Source: Straminergon stramineum (lineage: Eukaryota; Streptophyta; Bryopsida; Hypnales; Calliergonaceae). From it: DNA of 64,000 bases. The stretch spans positions 15,316,501 to 15,380,500 of the forward strand of contig OY987269.1 of the NCBI GenBank assembly GCA_963920665.1. The letters are read 5' to 3'. Positions 57,231 to 64,000 of the stretch are shown here, one piece after another; the stretch's first letter is position 1; each line of letters begins with the position of its first letter. The notes beneath the pieces were generated by a model. It did not search any database, was not told where the DNA came from, and saw only the letters and a program-made list of their open reading frames with translations. A program made the position numbers and the translations under genes.

Positions 57231-60200
57231 ATGGCGAGTCTCAGCCGTTGTAGCGGCGTTTTCGTCTTGTCTCTGCTGCTCCTGCAACTGATCACCGTAT
57301 CAGGCTCACAGGTATAATCTCTTACGAATTTTGCGGAGAAAATGTATGTCGTGTTGAAAGCTTAGTAGAGAGGATTTCACAAGAGATTCTTCGAAGATAA
57401 GTGAGGATTTCTGAATTAGACGCTCTTTGGCTCTTTGGAATTGACTTAAGGCTGTCGTTTGTGTGAGATTTATGCCTTTTAGATGGAAGAAGCGTGTTAC
57501 TATGTTTTCCGAGGAATTAATGATGACGTCGAATTTATTCTAGTTTGAGTGATTTTGAAACTCTTGCTTCATTTTAAGTTGGTGTTTATGTCACGTATTT
57601 TCCTGTTTTAGAAAAGTGAGATTTAGCTTGTGGTCAATGAATTATGTGCCTGCAGGTAGTTTAGGGTTGGGTTTTGAATCTAATTGAGATAATATCAGGA
57701 GTGGTGAATGGATTTTGGTATAAAATGAGACGATTTGGTGTCGATATTTATTTAGCAGCTATGATGGAACCTTTGTCCGTTTTAGCTGCCTTGAAATGCT
57801 TAATGTCCAGCTTTAGTATTGGTGTATTGCATGTTTCTATGGTGACGCAAGTCCATTTCAGGATATTTTTCTACAGAAGTAGTGGAACTTACCTGAGGAC
57901 TTTTGTTGGAATCTTCAGGCAGATGGTTCAGTCATCTTTGTGGACAGCAGTATCAGGCCAGAGTATCTCAGAAAAACTCCTTCTACTGAAAGAGAGGTAT
58001 TTAATCATATGCATATCGTGTGTGGAGAAAAAGCGAGGAGTTGACTTGAAATACTTCTATCAGGAACGTGCAGATTATTGTTGTGCAAAAGAATTGTGCT
58101 TCTCTGTTTATGAGAATGCATGCGGCTTGATAAGAAAGTGACATTGGAAGTTAATGATTTTAATCTGGTCAGATTTTGTGGAATAGAGGACATCATTCTC
58201 TATGTCTTACAAGAGAAGAGGTCAAGTTTTGATGAGAATCCTTAGTGGGCTTACTACAGATGCTCTTGTGTACCGGAAAAGCCCTCCCAGAGCTGTTTCT
58301 CAATGCTTTTTATCATTTTCTGCAGTTAGCTTGGTTCTGAAGCAAGTATCTGGAATTTATGCAGGTGTTCTCATTCGACGATGTCGCAACCTCATTGGCA
58401 GTACTTCTTGGAGTAGTTCCAGATCTTCGGGTCGATGAAAACGTTGCCGCCAAGGTTTGTTCTCGTAGTAGCTAGCATGTAAATTACTTCTATGAGCATT
58501 TTGTGAGCTCTGCTATCAGTGACGTAATGTTCGTCTAGACTAGGATTGAGGGCTTAAAAAATACTTTGACTTTTCCCCAAGGTATTATTGTTAAGGAGGG
58601 AAATATTACTTTAATGGCGTCCAGTGGGATCACAAGTTTAACAAGGTGGTCTTCATGGCAGCTCGACTCTGTGGTTTCGCCTAGCCCATTTCATCGGCCG
58701 CGAGCTGTTCTTTCACTCAATATTGGCGGAGTTGAGTCTGGTGAGAGCCGCACATTTTGTGTCTGAGATATATATTTTTTGTGATTTTTTTTGTTTTCCT
58801 AATTTTATGAGCAATATATAATTTGAAGTTTTTTTTCTGAACAGATGTTATAAGCAACGGAGAAGCTCTGGATTTGCTTGGCGTTAAATCGTATCAACAG
58901 CGTACTTTGGGGGCAGAAATTTCTCACTTTAACCAAATCTCTGGTATCTTTTTTGCTCCTCAATCCTGTATTCTGGTTTCGTTCTATTCATTGTCTGTTC
59001 TTCCTGGCGTTGTTATTGGTTATATTTTTGTCATTGTGTTTACATTTTGTGAGGCACCTGTCTTGTGCTTTAGGCATTGCGTCCTTGTATTGAGCCATGT
59101 GAGTTTTCTTATGGGTTTTCTTTAAATGGATATTGGATTGATTTTGTCAGGCGATGATGTGAATGTTCACGTGTTGACCAACTTGGATGCTGTGGATTTA
59201 CATACTAAGGTCACCGAGCAAGACTTGGTATGTTTCACGTATTCTTCTTCTCCTCGTAATACTCACATTTCTGGTACTTGAAGTTTGGTAATCATCTGTT
59301 TCAGGGATTTGATCATGTTATTCTTCCATCTATCTTGAAAACTGGAGCACGCGCTTTGTGTATTAAATCAGCAGTGAGTTTAGATTCGATAATTATTAAT
59401 GTATGTACTTCGAATTTCCTTGGTCTTTCAGGAGCTTGTATTTTTGAGTGCATCCTACAACTTGGATGGGGACTCGAATACAGTGACTACGATATCATGG
59501 GATCTTAGCAATGGCGAATCCTTCTCTCTGGATATGTCGAAGGTAAGTTAGTTATACTTTTTAAGCTTGAGAGACCTGGTTAGATTATGTATCCTGCAAA
59601 TTTTTTATTGTTTTTTGTACCCTTCATATCTATTTCATCATCATTGTGGGCTCTCTTTTTGCACCCCATTTATCTTGGAGTTAATCGAGGGTTTTCGTGG
59701 AGGCATTGAAAGTAGTATTTTGTGTGCAGAATGCTGACCACCTTTTCTTCAAAGAGTTGATGGGTATATTCAGAAACATGCAGCGGGCAATTGCATCACA
59801 GCACGCTGGAGATCTTGAACGGCCAGCAGACCTCTATTTCGGCACTTTTAACGGGATTGAGGTTCGCTATTTTGACGTCATTATAAAAAGCAATACATTG
59901 GAGCTGATTTATAGTAAATGTTTCTGGTATCTGTGGGTTTGTGCTGATTGAAATTATTTGTTGTTTTCCACTTTAAATATCTGCTACCTAGTTTTTTACC
60001 TAGCTCTTGTTTATTTAAATTGAAAATAACACATGTTGATGTTTACCTAGAATGTGCAAAGGAATCGCAGCATGGCTGGAGATTTCTCGCTGAACTGATG
60101 AAGTTGTCCTTTGTGATTCTCAGGAGTTGCGGAAGGCTTATGGAAGTGGAAAGCAGACTCAACTTGCTTCCAAGTTTGTGCTATATTCAATTAACCAGGC

Positions 60201-61429
60201 CCTAGAGTTTTTGCAGACGAACTACAATGGTGAGATTTTTTGCAGTTTTTGACCATGCAGAAAACCAGCAGATATTGGGTTTGGATGTGTGTATGCCTGT
60301 GGTAATGATTTTATCATGACTTATGGGACATTTGGTTGTTGGAGGCAGCCATTGCTATATGTTTTTAATTTCATTTGTACTAGTATTAAAAATCTGGTTT
60401 AGGTGGTGACCACTTGATTTAGGAAGTACTTTCTGTGGGAATACTTTCTATTAGTCTTGGAGTTAAGAATATCTGATTTTTGTAGTAATGTTGTAGCTCC
60501 TTCAGAAATTGAACCTATATTTACATAATGTTATCGTTGAGAATATTGATATTAAAGTTCAGATTACTGCAATTTTAATTTCTTCTCAGCATTGCATATT
60601 AATCAATTGTGGCTTGTACAAGATTAAGGGCACTTTTAGGTATCGCTAGACCGCCACTCATATCGATCCAATGGCCAGACTGATATCAGTCTGACCACTC
60701 TCCCACCCCACTCATCAGATTGATATCAGTCGTGCGGTCTGGCAGTACATGGAAATTGCCCCTCCATTTTTCTTCAGTCCAGTTCAGCTTAATCTTGAAT
60801 TTATCTCCTTGATTTCTCAGTTTGGGCTCTTGATACTGTTCTGACAGAAAAACTCGTCGGTGTCTTCACCTTCACTAAGGATGACAATGATTTTGAGATC
60901 ACGACCCGCAAAAGGCAAGTGCGGATCTTGCAAGTTGCGGCTGCAGCTCCAGCAGCTGGAAATGAGACCGATCCTGACCCGAGGGTCTTGAAATTGGGAA
61001 ACCAAGCTGTTGTCTTCTTTACTGTACTTATTTTGCTCTTGGCTCTTCTCCTCTCGGTATGTTTTACCTCTGCATTCGTATCTTGCAACTTTCCATAATA
61101 TCCATGTTTATTGGAGGCGCTTTTGTGAAGATTTACTAACATGACGTTTATATCCTCAGTTAGCCTCCTCAAATTTTCGTTTCGTGGACTGACTTATTGA
61201 CGGACCCAATTTAACTTTCTTTGTAACATTATATCAATTGAAATGAGGTTAGGTTACGTGTATTTTCTAAAAGCTTTAGTCTCGAGCAGAATTCATGGGC
61301 AAGCTAACTTCTTATGGAAGCGGTTGCAAATTCTAAGCAATATGTATGTTGGTGCTGCAGACTTGCTGCATGTTTACAATGCCTTTGACGAGGGACTCGC
61401 TGCTCTATTCCGGATTGAAATTGGACTAG
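57231..61429 (+). CDS. Single-pass secretory-pathway membrane protein, plant DUF7794-like family (12 exons)
   Basis: I placed exons at 57231-57311, 57919-57996, 58365-58454, 58662-58740, 58845-58943, 59151-59227, 59305-59373, 59432-59542, 59730-59861, 60124-60229, 60821-61056 and 61361-61429. All introns are GT-AG, phases agree, and the total is 1227 bp (408 residues). Residues 1-26 are a signal peptide (MASLSRCSGVFVLSLLLLQL...). A luminal domain of about 340 residues follows, including VFSFDDVATSLAVLLGVVPD, RPRAVLSLNIGGV and NYNVWALDTVLTEKLVGV. Then come one membrane span at about 370-392 (VVFFTVLILLLALLL) and a short tail MPLTRDSLLYSGLKLD. That tail matches my memory of the plant family of Arabidopsis At3g13410, annotated as an ER transmembrane protein of unknown function. 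An AACCCTAAG telo-box-like word lies at 57151. Confidence 0.88.
60647..60742. repeat. Short palindromic element in intron 10 of the membrane-protein gene
   Basis: CAGACTGATATCAGTCTG at 60676-60693 is a perfect 18-base palindrome. A second near-palindrome (CAGATTGATATCAGTC) follows at about 60717, and outer arms AGACCGCCAC and GTGCGGTCT pair around both. It looks like a very small fold-back MITE inside the intron. Confidence 0.6.
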
Positions 61430-61847
61430 TTAGAAAATTCTCTTTCAGACTTTCCACAAGGTTTTATCTTCCTTCAATGATGTGATAGCTATTTATATAT
61501 TTCAAGTGGCGAATTGCATGATGTATTTGGGAAAGAGTATTGGAGTATCAAGGCAGAAATGTATTACTCCTTATCTTGTAGCATTACTCCTCTTTCTTTT
61601 TCTTTCTATTCGTCTTGTAGGTTGTGACATTGGGCTTCAGTTCTGTACTACCAAATGTCTGGTGGAAAAAAAGATGTACCTCTCCAGTGGGATTACTGGT
61701 TTGCGTTAATCAATATCAAATGATTTGGAATGATATTGGACTGACTGAGGTCCCTTGCAAAACAATCAACTACAGTAGACATGTTGCTTTGGGCTAGGAT
61801 TTTGGTAGAGATGATATGCAGACAAGAACCCTTGGAAGGATGCTTGG
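61430..61847. other. 3' flank of the membrane-protein gene
   Basis: The first 200-300 bp probably hold the 3' untranslated region. No other feature is seen. Confidence 0.4.
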
Positions 61848-63815
61848 GGCAAAATGGCCGGGGGTGAATTGATCCCCTCATTGCCCTGAAATGGATGGAC
61901 AGACTAACAGGATGAGGGGTCCATTCCCCTCCTCCCATCGACCTCCTCTCCCTTTGACCTGTGACCCTCCTCCTACTTGCGACCTCTTCCACTTGCGACC
62001 TCTTCTCAGCGTGCACTTTCTCGGTTCTGTCAGGCCGTGCTGTAGTTTTCTTGTTGTTTCGATATTGCACCACCTTTGATTTTCAAATGCTCCTCATCAT
62101 TTTGTTCCAAAGGTTTGAATTCTTGAGAACTATTGTCTAGGACCCCAAATGTTTGAATTCTTAAGTGAGTCATTTGAGTTAGGATCCTATTGGTTCAAGA
62201 GTTCGACGATGCCTCCATCTAGCATGCGCTAGCTACAAAGTGAGATTCGATGACTTGGAAGACGAGTTGGGTGTCGTTATGTACATGTGCAAGGGGGATT
62301 TCTTCCAAACAGTGATGGATAGTATTCATGTATAAGCTAAAGCAGGCAAACCCATACCTAAGCAATCTTCAATGTTGCAAGCTCTTTCAAAGCGTACTGG
62401 ATAGTTTTAAATTGCATCTTTAATGCCACATACACTAATGAGAGTAGTTGCATGCTAATTTCAATGCTTTAGTGACGGATTTACTATTTTGCAAAGTAGT
62501 TTTAACAACTTCACTTTGCAAATCTTCTATAGTTCAACAATCATAAATATATTTGACCTCCAAAACTAATTTTTATAATTCAAAAATGACCATTAAAAAT
62601 GATTTGAATAAATAAGTAAAACTGAATTTGAAAAGATCATTGAAGTAATTAGAACTTAGAATATTGAACTTAAGAGAAAATATATCTTTTGAAAATCACA
62701 AACATTCAATCTATAATCAAATTGTATCAAACTCCAACCTTTATACATCTATTTGTATAAATTCAATATTGAAAATTATAAAAATACTAAAAGACAACAT
62801 GATTCAATTAGTCTAAAATAGTTAGGTATGCTATATTTGATTAATATACACATTTACAAAAACATTAGAGCTCAACTTGAATTTTTAGAGTAATTGAACC
62901 CTAGTGCTCATGTAAAATGGTACATTTTGCCCATGACTATCATACCTGTCTATTGGGGTCTAAAAAAAATTCTAGAAATGCCCTCTATAATTTTAGGGGG
63001 GGATATTTTTATCAAAAACAATTTATATGTACAAAGTAAAATTTTTGATGAAAAGTTCTTATTCTACAAATTTTCCAAAAAAATTACAAATTTAATTACA
63101 TATTGAACATGAAATGACTACTCTGATAATAAAGTACAATACTCTATGTTTCACCAAAAATTATTCCAAAATTGTCAATTCTAATGCACAAAAATATTTT
63201 TTGGAAAGTGTGTGGAATACTTCAAATTCATTCAAGCAATAGATTATGAGATTTAACACTTACAATGAAAACAATTGTTTTTTTTCTACTTTACCATTCT
63301 TTGTCATCAAACTTGAAATCCTCTTAACTTCAAATTCTTGCATTCATTTGTAGCTCTTCAATTAAAATTTTTTTTATATACAAAAATGGAGTTATAGGCT
63401 TGGATTTCATGTTTATATAATTATATTTTATTTTCATTTTTGAAAAATTATTGTATAAAAATAGTGACAATATACAAGGAAAAATTAATCATCAATAGTT
63501 CTAAAATGGAATAGAAACATATCTGCATTCCACTTTTGCATTAAAAAAAGAAATATTAAGCAAAAATTCAAAATAATAAATTCTGAATGAGAACAAAAAA
63601 AATTGCAGAAGGGAGGAGGTAAGTGGGGAGATCGTAAGGAGAGAGGAGGTCATAGGGAGGAGGAAGGAGGGAGGAAGGAGGAGGGAGGGAGGTTGCAAGG
63701 TAGGAGGTAGTTGGGAGGAGGTTGACTTAGTCAATGGACAGAAAACAAACTTGCTCATCAGGTCCATCCATCCATTTCGGGGCAATGAGGGGGTCAATTC
63801 ACCTTGGCCAACAAA
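61848..63815. mobile_element. Probable 2 kb transposon with inverted, CT-rich/GA-rich termini
   Basis: The left end (61848-62060) has GGTGAATTGATCCCCTCATT and CTGAAATGGATGGACAGAC, followed by repeated GACCTC.TC words. The right end (63595-63815) is its inverse: a GA-rich tract with GGAGGAGGT words, then CCATTTCGGGGCAATGAGGG and GTCAATTCACC. The shared outer segment is about 50 bp, with looser similarity over about 200 bp. The middle is AT-rich and has no transposase frame. A diverged family A-like patch lies at about 63140-63260 (GTTTCACCAAAAATTATTCC). The target duplication is not clear. Confidence 0.5.
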
Positions 63816-64000
63816 ATGTGTTCTTTGGACTGTCAAACACCCACTTATTTCATATTTAAAAATAGATAATTTTCATCCAGTTTTTCGTGTACAACTTAAT
63901 GCTATGTCCTCATCATTGAGTTATGGTCAATTGGTTAAGTCATATTATCATTTGATTTTATATGGGGTAGTTTATCAAAAAAATAGTATCCCTATGTAGT

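Overview
This is nuclear DNA of a plant, most likely a land plant. The genes have short GT-AG introns. They encode a plastid-type protoporphyrinogen oxidase, cytosolic ribosomal proteins eL31 and eL29, and a plant-type secretory membrane protein. They sit as roughly 45-50% GC islands in very AT-rich, repeat-filled DNA. Short introns (about 70-1900 bp), telo-box-like motifs near ribosomal protein genes and an intronless AIG1-like/kinase fusion gene fit an early-diverging land plant such as a bryophyte. That placement is inference; the sequence does not name the species.

Layout. Positions 1-20500 are almost gene-free: MITEs, a 2.2 kb LTR-like repeat, tandem repeats and unassigned AT-rich sequence. 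At 20560-21128 lies a decayed 4-coumarate:CoA-ligase-like fragment. Next to it, at 21432-23984, is an intact 850-residue single-exon gene joining a degenerate AIG1-type GTPase-like domain to a TKL-type kinase domain that lacks the usual VAIK lysine. This gene lies between two 1.8 kb inverted repeats (15789-17622 and 25468-27276). Positions 25.3-40.7 kb are again repeat-rich, with a second LTR-like copy, an unusual motif-dense block (30990-32460), a frameshifted DUF247-like relic (minus strand, 32702-33690) and a roughly 300 bp tandem array. The right part is gene-rich: PPOX (minus, 11 coding exons, 40722-45613), eL31 (plus, 49632-50403), eL29 (minus, 54285-54648), a possible 61-residue divergent membrane ORF (54994-55179), and a 12-exon single-pass membrane protein gene (57231-61429). 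Two orphan exon-like segments lie at 51435-51581 and 53448-53594.

The main unexplained structure is a set of non-autonomous elements, 0.58-0.97 kb long. All end in CCCCTAAA / TTTAGGGG and are bounded by TTAA or a one-base variant. I distinguish families A (four good copies), B (two), C (three, one nested in another), D (two) and F (one). Their interiors differ, but A, B, C and F share a subterminal module 95-195 bp from one end. The TTAA target and CCC-starting ends recall piggyBac elements. Several copies, and other MITEs, lie within 0.5 kb of real genes.

The genes do not form one pathway. PPOX belongs to tetrapyrrole (heme/chlorophyll) synthesis, eL31 and eL29 to the large ribosomal subunit, and the 57-61 kb gene to the secretory pathway. 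The AIG1/kinase fusion may be a signalling or immune-type protein, but its substrate and partners cannot be read from sequence.
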